From NCBI RefSeq assembly GCF_028679125.1, contig NZ_JAJRCG010000001.1, positions 248,001-312,000 on the forward strand: 64,000 bases of DNA. Reading direction: 5' to 3'. Shown piece after piece: positions 9,286 through 20,123 of the stretch (position 1 is its first letter; each line of letters starts with the position of its first letter). The notes under the pieces were generated by a model that saw nothing but the letters and a program-made list of their open reading frames with translations, searched no databases and had not been told where the DNA came from. Made by a program: the position numbers and the translations under genes. The stretch comes from Methanoregula sp. (GTDB lineage: Archaea; Halobacteriota; Methanomicrobia; Methanomicrobiales; Methanospirillaceae).

Positions 9286-9421
9286 TCCGGGCAGGCCGGC
9301 CCCGCTGCCGGTGCCGCTCTTCTTTTTTATAAGTTGAACCCGCAGGTTCAATCATCGTGCCTGCACGATGTTTTGAATATATATCACGGGGCACTCCAAC
9401 CAGGATCTACGGGATGCAGAC

Positions 9422-9949
9422 ATGTCAGACACCTGTTCGATCCGGAGATACCGGCGCCAGACTACGATAGTCACGGAGACCTGCAGGAAGAAACGGTTCT
9501 CCCGCGTGACCCTGTTCCTGCTGCTTGCCGGCATGGCCGGGATAGCGTTCATCCTCGCCAGTGCAGGTATGATGGCTGAAGCCGGTCCTGCAGTTGCCGG
9601 GGAACTGGCATCACGGATCAACCTCGAACGCCAGAGTAATGCTCTTGAACCGGTCCGGGTGGATGAAGGCCTGTCAGGGCTTGCCCTTGCGACCAGCAGG
9701 GATGCGATGATTCCAGCGCCCGCCTTCCTTACATCCACTGGTGGTGGGTATGGTACTGCCAATGTTTTCATCATCCCGAAAGTATCCTGGGCACTTTTGG
9801 GAAATGATGCCCGCCAGCAGATATTCGATACGATGGAGAACAATGACGGGACCTTCCGTGCCAATATCCTCAACAGCGATTTCAGGAATGTCGGGATTGG
9901 TGTCTCCAGTGACGGCTATAATTATTATATCGCGGTGGAATGGGGATAA
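9422..9949 (+). CDS. Membrane-anchored CAP (SCP-like) protein
   Basis: After a basic cytosolic stretch there is one membrane helix (about residues 33-55). The outside part matches a small CAP/SCP domain: SRINLERQSNALEPVRVDEGLSGLALATSRDAM at the start and NILNSDFRNVGIGVSSDG near the end, followed by YYIAVEW. The usual active-site His pair of the family is not obvious (SRDA where SxxH is usual), so enzymatic function is doubtful. At 175 residues it is short for the family. An AT-rich promoter (GAATATATATCAC, about 9375) precedes it. Confidence 0.75.
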   Translation: MSDTCSIRRYRRQTTIVTETCRKKRFSRVTLFLLLAGMAGIAFILASAGMMAEAGPAVAGELASRINLERQSNALEPVRVDEGLSGLALATSRDAMIPAPAFLTSTGGGYGTANVFIIPKVSWALLGNDARQQIFDTMENNDGTFRANILNSDFRNVGIGVSSDGYNYYIAVEWG

Positions 9950-9974
9950 CCGGGTTGTGACAGGGGAAATAATT

Positions 9975-9989
9975 CAATATATAAATACT
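9975..9989 (+). promoter_or_regulatory. TATA-type promoter of ArsR gene
   Basis: The stretch AATATATAAATACTAAT has the form of an archaeal TATA box. It lies roughly 25-40 bases before the ATG at 10013, so the ArsR-Hsp20 transcript would have a very short leader. Confidence 0.5.
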
Positions 9990-10012
9990 AATCAGCCTAA
10001 CATGATGTAAGT

Positions 10013-10639
10013 ATGAACGATGCTGCTGAGGTTGCACGGCTGCTGGACATTCTTGGTAACCGCAACCGGAGGCGCATCATCGCCCTGCTCCGGCAGAAAC
10101 CCTGCTTTGTCACGGAGATCTCCGATACCCTGGAGCTCTCGCCAAAGGCGGTCATCGATCATCTCCAGATGATGGAGCGTGAAGAGATTCTCTCGTGCGA
10201 GACCGATGACCGGCGCCGGAAATACTACTACCTTGCGCACGACATCCTGATCGATGTCAGTCTCAAGGAGCTCCGGATCACAACACCTGCGCTCGAAGAA
10301 GACGAACACAAAAACGATCAGCTCAAGAAAACGGTAGCCATGCTGGCACGCATGATCCAGGCCCACGACCGGATCCTGGCAAATCTCGAACAGGTCAACC
10401 ATGATATCGAGACCAAGATCAACGACCTTGCCCAGATCCATAAGGATTTATTCAAAAGCGATCGAGAGCTTAGCGTAGTAATAGCTCTCTCCCACCAGCC
10501 GCTTACCCTTGCGGAGCTGGAGCAGGTCACGGAACTGCCCCGGGCTGATCTTCTGGAGATCATAAAACCGTTTGAGCGGCGGGGAATCGTCCAGAGAGAG
10601 AAAGACCGGTATACTATCCGAGGTGTCCATGCCGAATAA
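10013..10639 (+). CDS. ArsR-family winged-helix regulator
   Basis: The 208-residue protein opens with an ArsR/HTH_20-type winged helix: LLDILGNRNRRRIIALLRQKPCFVTEISDTLELSPKAVIDHLQMMEREEILSCETDDRRRKYYYLA (recognition helix about residues 40-55). A coiled-coil linker (about 95-145) follows. A second winged-helix-like domain at the C-terminus (LTLAELEQVTELPRADLLEIIKPFERRGIVQREKDRYTI) makes it a two-headed DNA-binding protein. Its stop overlaps the start of the Hsp20-like gene by 11 bases, so the two are translationally coupled. It may control its own operon and the small heat-shock protein. Confidence 0.85.
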   Translation: MNDAAEVARLLDILGNRNRRRIIALLRQKPCFVTEISDTLELSPKAVIDHLQMMEREEILSCETDDRRRKYYYLAHDILIDVSLKELRITTPALEEDEHKNDQLKKTVAMLARMIQAHDRILANLEQVNHDIETKINDLAQIHKDLFKSDRELSVVIALSHQPLTLAELEQVTELPRADLLEIIKPFERRGIVQREKDRYTIRGVHAE

Positions 10640-11048
10640 CCCGAGCGGTCCCTACGACGATGTATTCAGCAATCTTGCAAAGATCGTGGAAGACATTGTG
10701 AAGAACATGCCGGATAGCCAGCATGCCCGGATTGTCGGATACACGATCATCACCCGGCAGGGGTCCGGCGGCGATCCCGAGATGTTCCGGGCCGATCCTC
10801 CCGATGATGACGGGGAGGTTCCCTACGAAGTCGTGGAAACGGACAATGAGATTTTCATCACCGCTGAGATGCCGGCCGATCCGAAAAATGCACCGGTTGC
10901 AGAGATCGAACCCGAATGTGTCCGGATCCTTGTCGATGAACGGCTCACGACCATCATGCTCAATACCCCCATCGACCGAATCCACAGTTACTACCGGATC
11001 CACCGGGGGATAATGGATATTGCCTTAAAAAAGGTAAACGACCAGTAA
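10629..11048 (+). CDS. Hsp20/alpha-crystallin family protein
   Basis: The start at 10629 gives a 139-residue protein overlapping the ArsR stop. An acidic N-terminal arm is followed by a compact alpha-crystallin-like beta-sandwich: YEVVETDNEIFITAEMPAD, then CVRILVDERLTTIMLNTPIDRIHSYYRIHRGIMDIALKK. The family consists of ATP-independent holdase chaperones. This member has the reduced form common in archaea, next to an ArsR gene, and lacks a clear C-terminal IxI motif. A T-run after the stop (about 11049-11060) could end transcription before the convergent lipoprotein gene. Confidence 0.75.
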   Translation: MPNNPSGPYDDVFSNLAKIVEDIVKNMPDSQHARIVGYTIITRQGSGGDPEMFRADPPDDDGEVPYEVVETDNEIFITAEMPADPKNAPVAEIEPECVRILVDERLTTIMLNTPIDRIHSYYRIHRGIMDIALKKVNDQ

Positions 11049-11064
11049 TTCTTTTTTTGTTCCG

Positions 11065-11784
11065 TTATGCCAGTTTCCAGATGCCGGTGTCCTGGCCGTT
11101 GAAGCCGATCTCTACATAGGTTTTCTCCGGTCTCAGGGAACCAGGTACCTGGTAGATGATATACCCGTCAAGGCTGTTGCTGGTGCCCGGGTACAGGAAA
11201 TCCGCAGTCGTCCCGTGCGAATAACCGAAGTCTTCCACGTACTCGTCACCCGACAATTTCCCGAAATACTGGATCTCCAGGATTTCGATTGGCTTTGCAT
11301 CGTCATCCTCTGCCTTGTCCGGGATATAGTGGGTGTAATCATGGGTGTACGTTGTCCCGTCATAGTGGACGAGGATGGTCCGGGCCGGCGGGTACCAGAC
11401 CCGGGTATCCCCGCTGTTGGTCATCTGGACAAAGACGAACAGGTATTTGTACCCGGCTGCCGCGGTCTCCGTGTAATACCTGTTATCCACATCGTTGTGC
11501 CAGTGGTAGGTATCATTGATCCAGTAACGGTACACGGTGCCATTGCTCGCCACCTTTCCCATGCCAAAGGGAAATTTCTCGCCAAGGGCCCGCGCCTGAG
11601 GGTAGGGTACCGGGATGGTTGTCGGTTCCGGGGTCGGGATCGTAGTTGACGGCGTTGTTGCGACCGTTGTCGGCGTGGCTGATGGGGTAGGCGCCAGTCC
11701 GCTGAAGATACCCGTTCCCGTACAGCCGGCAACTGCGATGAGCGCAATGATGCATGCGGCAGGAAGAACGTATCTGAATCTCAT
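11065..11784 (-). CDS. Putative lipoprotein with Thr/Pro linker
   Basis: The 239-residue product starts with a signal sequence ending in the lipobox VAGC (Cys21). A Pro/Thr-rich spacer (about 30-62) then leads to a beta-rich domain with strands such as YKYLFVFVQMTNSGDTRVWYPP. That phrase is typical of DUF4352-like immunoglobulin folds, which present a surface domain on a flexible stalk. The exact ligand is unknown. It is a single gene, converging with the Hsp20-like gene. Confidence 0.75.
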   Translation of the reverse strand: MRFRYVLPAACIIALIAVAGCTGTGIFSGLAPTPSATPTTVATTPSTTIPTPEPTTIPVPYPQARALGEKFPFGMGKVASNGTVYRYWINDTYHWHNDVDNRYYTETAAAGYKYLFVFVQMTNSGDTRVWYPPARTILVHYDGTTYTHDYTHYIPDKAEDDDAKPIEILEIQYFGKLSGDEYVEDFGYSHGTTADFLYPGTSNSLDGYIIYQVPGSLRPEKTYVEIGFNGQDTGIWKLA

Positions 11785-11882
11785 TATTATAGTTCCCTAT
11801 AGGGAAACCCGAAGAAAAAGATAGCGGCAGGCTGCTGGTGTATGCACCGCGAGACGGGAACCTCCGGGTAAAAAAAATTCGG

Positions 11883-14069
11883 TTATGCCTTTGCCGGGAT
11901 ATCCGACGGGACCGGGTGGCTGACGGGTTTCTTCTCGGACTTCATCTCGTGGAATTGCCGGAGTGCGACCGTGATATCCCGGGTGAAGGCGAAGTACCCG
12001 ATCTGGGTGTTGCGGCAGAGTTTCATCGCCATGTCCATCAGGCCGCGGGGATCCGGCCGTGCCTCGCCCAGCCAGATGTGGAAGATGTTCCCGCCATCGA
12101 CAATCGGGAAGAAGACATGCTCGATCTCCATGCGTTTGGTCAGGGGCACATTCGCCCCGGGGGCAACATGCGTTCCGTTCGTGTAATAGATCGGCAGGTC
12201 CCGGCTCTTGCCCAGCTTCGGGAGGCTGTCTTCAAGATCGCCCTTGATCACCTTCTTTGCGAAATCATGGTACCGGCGGTCGAGCAGGTCGGCGACCGCA
12301 AACCGCTGGCCGGTGGTCTCGGCCGGCGTGCGGGCGAGCGCTAAGGTCATGTTGTTCTTCTTACTGAGCTCGCGGGCATACAGTTCCATCTCCGTCATTG
12401 CCCGGACTGCCAGCTTGAACGCGGCTTTTGATTCGTGCAGCTGCTTGCCGGTATGGTGCTGGACCATCTCGTTGACGCCGACGACCCCGATCGTGTACAC
12501 CAGTCCTTCGAGATCGACTGCCAGGGCTCCCCGCTCTCCCGTGTTGGGATCTTTGGGGCGCTGCATGGCAAACGGCATCCGGCTGTTCGACCGGATCAGG
12601 TCCATCCAGCGGCGTTTGATCTTGAAGATCTCGACCGAGACATCCATGAGTTTCTTGAGTTCGGCGAAGAGCCGGGCATCGTCGCCCTCCGCATTGTACG
12701 CTGCCCGCGGACAGTTCACCGAGACCACCTGCCACGAGCCCATGGAGAAGTGGCGGCCGTTCTCGAAGAGCAGTTTCCGATCAAAGTCCGAGTCCTCGTC
12801 AGCAACTGCCGAGAACTGGTAGGCGCAGCACTGGTAACAGGAGATGCCCTTGCCGGCGCCACGGTACGCCGGCAGCTGGTTGTCGTAATAGGGCGTGCCG
12901 AACTTCGCGGCCAGCTCGAAGGTCATGAGGTACAGGTCCTGGAACGTGGGGAGGTCGGGGTTCTTCTTATTGAATTCCTCCCGTTCGTTCATGAAGTCCG
13001 GCTCGATGGAGATCTCGGGCTTGGGGAAGTTGAAGGGTTTTCCCCAGTAATCCCCTTCCAGCATGACCTCCATCAGCGCCTTGAAGAGCAGCCGCACCTC
13101 GCGTTCGAACTCCCCGTACGTCCGGTGGGGTGCCGATGTGCCATCCCAGACTTTTCCTTTGAATACGCAGGGCTTGTCCTGCCAGAGCGACGGGACCCCC
13201 GGCGAGAGCTGGATGGATGAGAAGACGAGCTGGCCTCCGCGGGCAACCATCATCTGCGTCATCTCGTACACGAACATCTGGACCATCTGCTTGATCTCGC
13301 CGTACTCCATTCCCTCCATGTAGGGCGCAAGGAAGGTGAGGAAATTATAATATCCCTGGCCACCGGCAAAGTTTGTCTGGGCCGATCCGAGGGCTTTGAC
13401 TGCATGGAGGATCGCGACCTCGGCACGTTTCGCCGGCCCGGCAACCGAAGCCTTGGTCCCGTTGCCATCCGGCATCAGGCCGTAGTAAAAGAAGTAGCGC
13501 AGGTCCCAGTCCTGGCAGAAGGGCCGGGTGCCGAAGTATTCGAGATCGTGGATATGCATCTCGCCCGAGAGGTGGTGGTCGGCAAGGGACGGCGGCAGCT
13601 GGAGCAGGTACTGCTCTTTTGAGATCTTGTCCGCTTTCTTCTTGTGCGAGGTCTCGGCGTTCTCCTGGAGGTTGGCATTATCGTGGGCCTCGAATCCCTT
13701 GCCGACATCGATCTGGTGGGCGTCGTAGACCGGGGTACCGACCCGTGTCGAGACATTCCGGTACTGGACCATCCCTTTTTCGAGGAGAGTAATATTGACG
13801 ATCTCCCGGATGAGCGGACCGGAGAGGGACTTGAGCCCCATATTTTTGATTCGGTTCTCTACTTCGAGCGCGATCTCCTGGGCGATCTCCTGGCTTGCGC
13901 CTTTGTACCCGTAGAAGGTCTCGACAAGTTTGGTCTCGTCGACCAGCTGGCGGACAATCCGGTTGCGGTCCCATTCGACGATATGGCCGTCAGTTGTCCT
14001 GACTGAAGGGAGAGACGGTGTATACTCACCAAAAATGGTCTGCTGCCGGGTCTCCGGGCGGGGCATCAT
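11883..14069 (-). CDS. nrdD: Anaerobic ribonucleotide reductase NrdD
   Basis: This 728-residue class III ribonucleoside-triphosphate reductase makes deoxyribonucleotides without oxygen using a glycyl radical. Residues about 20-115 form an ATP-cone regulatory domain (VEWDRNRIVRQLVDETKLV). The ten-stranded barrel core follows (QDWDLRYFFYYGL, ARGGQLVFSSIQLSPG, VVSVNCPRAAYNAEG). The glycyl-radical loop IGYFAFTRD places the radical on about Gly691. The four Cys that bind zinc near the C-terminus of the E. coli type are absent. Its stop overlaps the upstream nrdH-like gene's frame by four bases in reverse order (nrdH then nrdD), so a redoxin probably reduces it. No nrdG activase gene is in the window. 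Confidence 0.95.
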   Translation of the reverse strand: MMPRPETRQQTIFGEYTPSLPSVRTTDGHIVEWDRNRIVRQLVDETKLVETFYGYKGASQEIAQEIALEVENRIKNMGLKSLSGPLIREIVNITLLEKGMVQYRNVSTRVGTPVYDAHQIDVGKGFEAHDNANLQENAETSHKKKADKISKEQYLLQLPPSLADHHLSGEMHIHDLEYFGTRPFCQDWDLRYFFYYGLMPDGNGTKASVAGPAKRAEVAILHAVKALGSAQTNFAGGQGYYNFLTFLAPYMEGMEYGEIKQMVQMFVYEMTQMMVARGGQLVFSSIQLSPGVPSLWQDKPCVFKGKVWDGTSAPHRTYGEFEREVRLLFKALMEVMLEGDYWGKPFNFPKPEISIEPDFMNEREEFNKKNPDLPTFQDLYLMTFELAAKFGTPYYDNQLPAYRGAGKGISCYQCCAYQFSAVADEDSDFDRKLLFENGRHFSMGSWQVVSVNCPRAAYNAEGDDARLFAELKKLMDVSVEIFKIKRRWMDLIRSNSRMPFAMQRPKDPNTGERGALAVDLEGLVYTIGVVGVNEMVQHHTGKQLHESKAAFKLAVRAMTEMELYARELSKKNNMTLALARTPAETTGQRFAVADLLDRRYHDFAKKVIKGDLEDSLPKLGKSRDLPIYYTNGTHVAPGANVPLTKRMEIEHVFFPIVDGGNIFHIWLGEARPDPRGLMDMAMKLCRNTQIGYFAFTRDITVALRQFHEMKSEKKPVSHPVPSDIPAKA

Positions 14070-14332
14070 TCACCCGCAATCAGTTTTCTGATACGATCCT
14101 CGTCGAGCTTTCCCTTGGGAAAAAGATCTGCGGACGTCAAAAAATCCTCGTCCTTCTGGAGCACCGGGGCCTCGTTCACAAATACCCCGTTGATCCGCAG
14201 TTCTGTAAGGGACTCTGCACTGGACAGGTCGCGCTCTGCATACGTGTACCCGAACTTTTTCAAAAATGCCTTGAGAAGTTCGCAATGTGGGCAACACTCA
14301 AGCGAGTATACAATCAGTGAACTGTCTGGCAC
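14066..14332 (-). CDS. NrdH/glutaredoxin-like redoxin
   Basis: The 88-residue protein is a thioredoxin-fold redoxin with the active-site motif CCPHC (Cys14-His-Cys17 context YSLECCPHCELLKAFL) and the pattern GYTYAERDLS...APVLQ, which includes the cis-Pro after VNEAP. It starts upstream of nrdD and its stop overlaps the nrdD ATG (ATGA). In methanogens a NrdH-type redoxin is known to supply electrons to class III RNR, so this is the likely reductant. The redoxin call is firm; the partner is inferred from the overlap. Confidence 0.9.
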   Translation of the reverse strand: MPDSSLIVYSLECCPHCELLKAFLKKFGYTYAERDLSSAESLTELRINGVFVNEAPVLQKDEDFLTSADLFPKGKLDEDRIRKLIAGE

Positions 14333-14474
14333 AAAAACACCCTCTGTCAGATATCAGATAGTTAGTATGTGGGAGTATGTGAATAAAAAAAAATTGGTTC
14401 AGTTCTGGTGATCCCACCATTCCTGCAGGGCCCGGCGATTATCCTTATCAGGAAATCGGACAATAGGTAAAGTA

Positions 14475-15014
14475 ATGGTCAGGACGTTTGTTGCGCTCGA
14501 ACTCTCCGGTGAGATACGGGAGCAGCTGCAGGAAGCACAGGACATGCTTCGCGGGTGTTCTGCCCGCCTCACGTTTGTTGATCCGGCACTCATCCACATC
14601 ACCGCAAAATTCCTTGGCGAGGTGGATGACCGGACGCTTGTCCGGGTCCGGGATGCCCTGAAGGCGGTTTCCTTCTCACCGTTCCCGGTTACTGCCGGGT
14701 GCGTGACCGTGAACAACTTAAAACGCCCGCATACGGTCTGGTGCGCGATCGATGACGGGGGGAAAGGAGAGGAGCTCCTCTTCCGCATCGAGGCTGCGCT
14801 CACTCCCCTCGGGTTTGCACCGGAATCGAGGAAATTTACCGCCCACGCGACCGTGGCCCGGGTGAAATCCCCGGATCCGTCCCTCTCTGCTGCCCTTGAC
14901 CGGCTCAGGGGCCGGAACTACGGGAGCTGCATGGTGACCGGCATGAAACTCAAGAAGAGCACCCTGACTCCCCGTGGCCCGGTGTACGAAGACCTGCTGG
15001 AGGTGCCATGGTGA
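14475..15014 (+). CDS. thpR: RNA 2',3'-cyclic phosphodiesterase (ThpR/LigT)
   Basis: The 179-residue protein carries the two HxT motifs of the 2H phosphoesterase superfamily: LIHITAKFLGEV (His about 40) and KFTAHATVARV (His about 126). It has the length of bacterial and archaeal ThpR (LigT). The family hydrolyses 2',3'-cyclic phosphates on RNA and joins tRNA halves in vitro. Its stop overlaps the cca start, and the pairing with the CCA-adding enzyme supports a tRNA-end function. The start (FVALELSGEIREQLQ) matches the family N-terminus. Confidence 0.93.
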   Translation: MVRTFVALELSGEIREQLQEAQDMLRGCSARLTFVDPALIHITAKFLGEVDDRTLVRVRDALKAVSFSPFPVTAGCVTVNNLKRPHTVWCAIDDGGKGEELLFRIEAALTPLGFAPESRKFTAHATVARVKSPDPSLSAALDRLRGRNYGSCMVTGMKLKKSTLTPRGPVYEDLLEVPW

Positions 15015-16399
15015 CACGCCCTCCCTTAGAGGAAACGGTACTTGCAACGCTCCGGCCCTCCCGGGAGGAGAAGGATCACGTATGCGGTATTGCCCAGCGC
15101 CTGCTCGAACAGATCCGGCAGAGCGGAAAGGCGGAGGGCATGGTCGTGGGATCCATTGCCCGGCACACGTGGGTGAGCGGGGACCGGGACCTCGACGTCT
15201 TCATGCTCTTTGACCCGGCCCTGCCCCGGGAGGAACTCGAAAAGCAGGGGCTTGGCCTTGCCCGGAGCATTGCCGCGGCGTTCACGGACAACTACCATGA
15301 AAAATATGCCGAGCACCCGTACATCAATGCCACGATTGAGGATGTCGACGTTGATCTCGTTCCCTGTTACCATGTCGACAGTGCAGAACGGATCCAGAGT
15401 GCGGTTGACCGGACACCGTTCCATACCCGCTACATCACGGAGAAGATCAACGGCCTGATCGATGACGTGCTGCTCCTCAAGCGGTTCGCCAAGGCGGGCG
15501 GCATCTATGGCTCCGACCAGATGACGGAGGGATTTTCCGGGTATCTCTGCGAGCTGCTCACCCTCCACTATGGCGGCTTTGCACCGCTTCTTTTAGCTGC
15601 CGCGGAATGGAAGCCGCAGACCATCATCGATATCGAAGCCCACGGGGCAAAGGAATTCGACGAACCGCTGGTGATGATCGACCCGGTGGATTCCAAACGG
15701 AACGTTGCCGCCGCGGTCTCGATCGATCGCATGGCGGAGTTCGTGGAGCTTGCCCGGGGCTATATCGAATCTCCGTCAGCCTCGTTCTTCGGGCTTCCTG
15801 CGGAGTCTCCGATCACCTCTGACGAGCTTGCCGCACTTCTTGAAGCCCGGGGCACCACGCTCTACGCGATCACCTTTGCAACCCCACCCTATATCGAAGA
15901 GATCGTGGTTCCGCAGCTGAAGCGCAGTGCGTCGGCGATCAGCGAACATCTTGTCCGGAACGGCTTTGCCGTCCATCATGCACAGTACCAGATGGGGAGC
16001 GGGGAATGTATGATCTTGATCGAACTGCTCGTCTCCGAACTGCCGGCGATCCGGAGCCATATCGGCCCGCCGGTCTGGAACCGGCTCAATGCGGAAAAAT
16101 TCAGGGCCAAGTATCTTAATTCGCCGCTTCCCGGTCCGTATATTGAGAATGGCAGGTACGAAACGGAAGTGCCCCGGGAATTCCGGCATGCCGGTGACCT
16201 GCTCCGGTCCGAAGGAATGCTGCAGGTGAGCCTCGGCAAACATGTCCGGCAATCCCTTGCCAGCGGCTGGCAGGTGCACGAGGGCAGGGAGTGCTGGAAC
16301 CCGGCATTCTCCGCATTCATTGCCGGGTTTTTCCACCGCTGTTCCCCGCTCGTGCGCCACGAGAAGGAAGCCGGGCATCTGGTTCCTGACAATCGTTGA
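15008..16399 (+). CDS. cca: Archaeal (class I) CCA-adding enzyme
   Basis: The 463-residue enzyme adds or repairs the CCA end of tRNA. The nucleotidyltransferase signature GSIARHTWVSGDRDLDVFMLF (about residues 48-68) carries the catalytic Asp pair, and VDVDLVPCYHV supplies the third. The remaining archaeal central and C-terminal domains follow (LLKRFAKAGGIYGSDQMTEGFSGYLCELL), and the length agrees with archaeal enzymes of about 450 residues. It starts seven bases before the thpR stop, so translation is coupled. It acts in the cytosol. Confidence 0.95.
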   Translation: MVTRPPLEETVLATLRPSREEKDHVCGIAQRLLEQIRQSGKAEGMVVGSIARHTWVSGDRDLDVFMLFDPALPREELEKQGLGLARSIAAAFTDNYHEKYAEHPYINATIEDVDVDLVPCYHVDSAERIQSAVDRTPFHTRYITEKINGLIDDVLLLKRFAKAGGIYGSDQMTEGFSGYLCELLTLHYGGFAPLLLAAAEWKPQTIIDIEAHGAKEFDEPLVMIDPVDSKRNVAAAVSIDRMAEFVELARGYIESPSASFFGLPAESPITSDELAALLEARGTTLYAITFATPPYIEEIVVPQLKRSASAISEHLVRNGFAVHHAQYQMGSGECMILIELLVSELPAIRSHIGPPVWNRLNAEKFRAKYLNSPLPGPYIENGRYETEVPREFRHAGDLLRSEGMLQVSLGKHVRQSLASGWQVHEGRECWNPAFSAFIAGFFHRCSPLVRHEKEAGHLVPDNR

Positions 16400-16553
16400 T
16401 GAGTGGCGGCGTGCCGTGCAGGGAATTGTACGAAAAAATGAGCGTGTTTCCCCGGATGCCAGAAGAGTCGGCGTTTCCCAAATTTTTTTTAAATATCCGT
16501 TTGCCAAGGCAGATTGTTATTTACTATAACGGCAGAGACTCTTTACACCAATC

Positions 16554-17702
16554 ATGATCCCGTGGCTCAATTCCAATTTCCGGCATTTCAAACCGACCGC
16601 GGCAATCGCGATCAATGCCACGCGGCACATGAACAAGATCGAGCGGAAGAAATTATTCTCCCCGGACCTCGAACCCATGCGGACCGCCGAGGGGAGATGG
16701 TTCGAGGCAATTGTCTACGAGATGTTCCTGGATATTGCCAAAAAAACCGATGCAATCAGGTACGTTGCCATGAAAGGCGCTGATGCCCCCAACCAGCGCG
16801 AGAATGCGAAGATCGGGCAGAACGGATTATTCTATTCAAAGTACGGCGACATCACTGTACGCGGCAACGGGCAGGATCTTGCCGAGTTCGATTTTCTGCT
16901 GGTCGATGCACAAAACCATGTGGCGTTCGGCGAAGTGATCACATCCCCGTCGGACTTAAAGGAATTCGAAGTGGAGATTGCGTACAAGAAACGGCTGCTC
17001 GGGTACCTCTACGGGCAGAAGATCACGCCATTCATCCTTGTCTCCTCCATCGACCTCTCGAATTATGTTGTTGTCAAGCGCCTTGCAAAAGACAAAACCA
17101 ACGCGATCATCCACACCAGTACCTGCGAGGAGATCAAAGGGCTGGTCAAGCATTACCGCCCGCGGATCATCTACAACCTGCCCGAGAACCATCCCAAGCT
17201 GATACGGGCAACCGATATCCCCATGAAACACCCGTTTGACTACAAGCGCTATCACGACGAGGTAAAAAACCATATTTTCACGGAGATCAACCGGGCACCG
17301 GGGCGCATCCGTCCCGAGATTGCGGACCAGACCGGGCAACTGGTGAAGAAGGTGCTCTATGGCGGCCTGTTTCCCCCTGCGATCAAGGCGGTCTGCGATA
17401 CCTATGGCATGACCGTGAAAGGAAAGCAGATTACGCCGGAAGAGTTCCCGAAGTATTACTCGAAGGCGATCCTCGCCACCGACCTGCCCGGCTATGAACT
17501 GATCATCTACCTGCGTTCAAAGCAGAAGAAAGAATATCACAAGATGATCCAGATGAAGGACGGGCATTTCAAATTCGAACGCCCGACGCCGCCCAAGGTC
17601 GGGTTTTTCCTCTGGCTGGAATCGATCCAGCCGACACTCGGGTCACGGGTCACGCTCCAGGTTCTCGACGCGTTTACCATTCACGAGCGCCAGCGGCAGT
17701 GA
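16554..17702 (+). CDS. Unknown; possible PD-(D/E)XK-like fold
   Basis: I do not recognise this 382-residue cytosolic protein. Residues about 100-135 read like the core of a restriction-endonuclease fold: DLAEFDFLLVD, then HVAFGEVITS. A hydrophobic strand carrying E-x-D is followed by a strand ending in G-E-V, but Ile stands where the catalytic Lys of ExK would be. Nuclease activity is therefore only a guess. The C-terminal third has no motif known to me. It stands alone, about 150 bases after cca with an AT-rich promoter-like stretch (TTTAAATATCC near 16488). Codon use is like its neighbours. Confidence 0.7.
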   Translation: MIPWLNSNFRHFKPTAAIAINATRHMNKIERKKLFSPDLEPMRTAEGRWFEAIVYEMFLDIAKKTDAIRYVAMKGADAPNQRENAKIGQNGLFYSKYGDITVRGNGQDLAEFDFLLVDAQNHVAFGEVITSPSDLKEFEVEIAYKKRLLGYLYGQKITPFILVSSIDLSNYVVVKRLAKDKTNAIIHTSTCEEIKGLVKHYRPRIIYNLPENHPKLIRATDIPMKHPFDYKRYHDEVKNHIFTEINRAPGRIRPEIADQTGQLVKKVLYGGLFPPAIKAVCDTYGMTVKGKQITPEEFPKYYSKAILATDLPGYELIIYLRSKQKKEYHKMIQMKDGHFKFERPTPPKVGFFLWLESIQPTLGSRVTLQVLDAFTIHERQRQ

Positions 17703-17870
17703 ACACGGGTTGATCGGGCAGTTGCGGGATTATTCCCCGGTACGATGCAATCTGTCGCAAGATCGTGACCGGGCATCCCGTCCGGGTACGAAATAAAAAA
17801 AGAAAAGGTGATTGTGTAACATTCACTAAAAGTGCGATAAACCTGAAACAAAATTTTCATTACCGCTCTT

Positions 17871-18030
17871 GGGGGCTCCGGCAAGCCTCCGCCCCCGCCG
17901 CTCGGGCATCCCCCGATTGCGATAGTGCCGTATTACCTGTACTTGTGTGCCCTCAATTAAGGTAATGTCGGGGCATCGCAATGCTTCCTGTCCCCCTCGG
18001 GGGACTGGCGGCGCAAGAGGGGGGCTGAAT
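17871..18030. repeat. Structured fold-back intergenic element
   Basis: The 440-base gap between two convergent genes holds a strongly self-complementary block. ATTGCGAT (17916-17923) and ATTACCT (17932-17938) are mirrored by AGGTAAT (17960-17966) and ATCGCAAT (17975-17982), with eight-base internal loops on both sides. Outside them, CGCCGC near 17895 can pair with GCGGCG near 18009. GGGGGC (about 17871) and GCCCCC (about 17891), and also CCCCC-TCG-GGGGG (about 17992-18004), make further hairpins. It could be a MITE, a REP-like element or a non-coding RNA. Nothing else is seen in the gap. Confidence 0.5.
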
Positions 18031-18143
18031 TTTTGTGTTCTCCGGTGTGCAAATCTAAAAAAACTGAATTGGCTAAATACTAACCATGGGTTAGTGGTGA
18101 AATTTACCTAATCACCAAAGAAAAAAGAGAGGTGACGGGATTC

Positions 18144-20123
<1,980 letters not shown>

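Noticed and set aside
12435-13220. Long plus-strand frame inside nrdD
   Set aside because: A shadow frame; nrdD has complete family motifs throughout this stretch.
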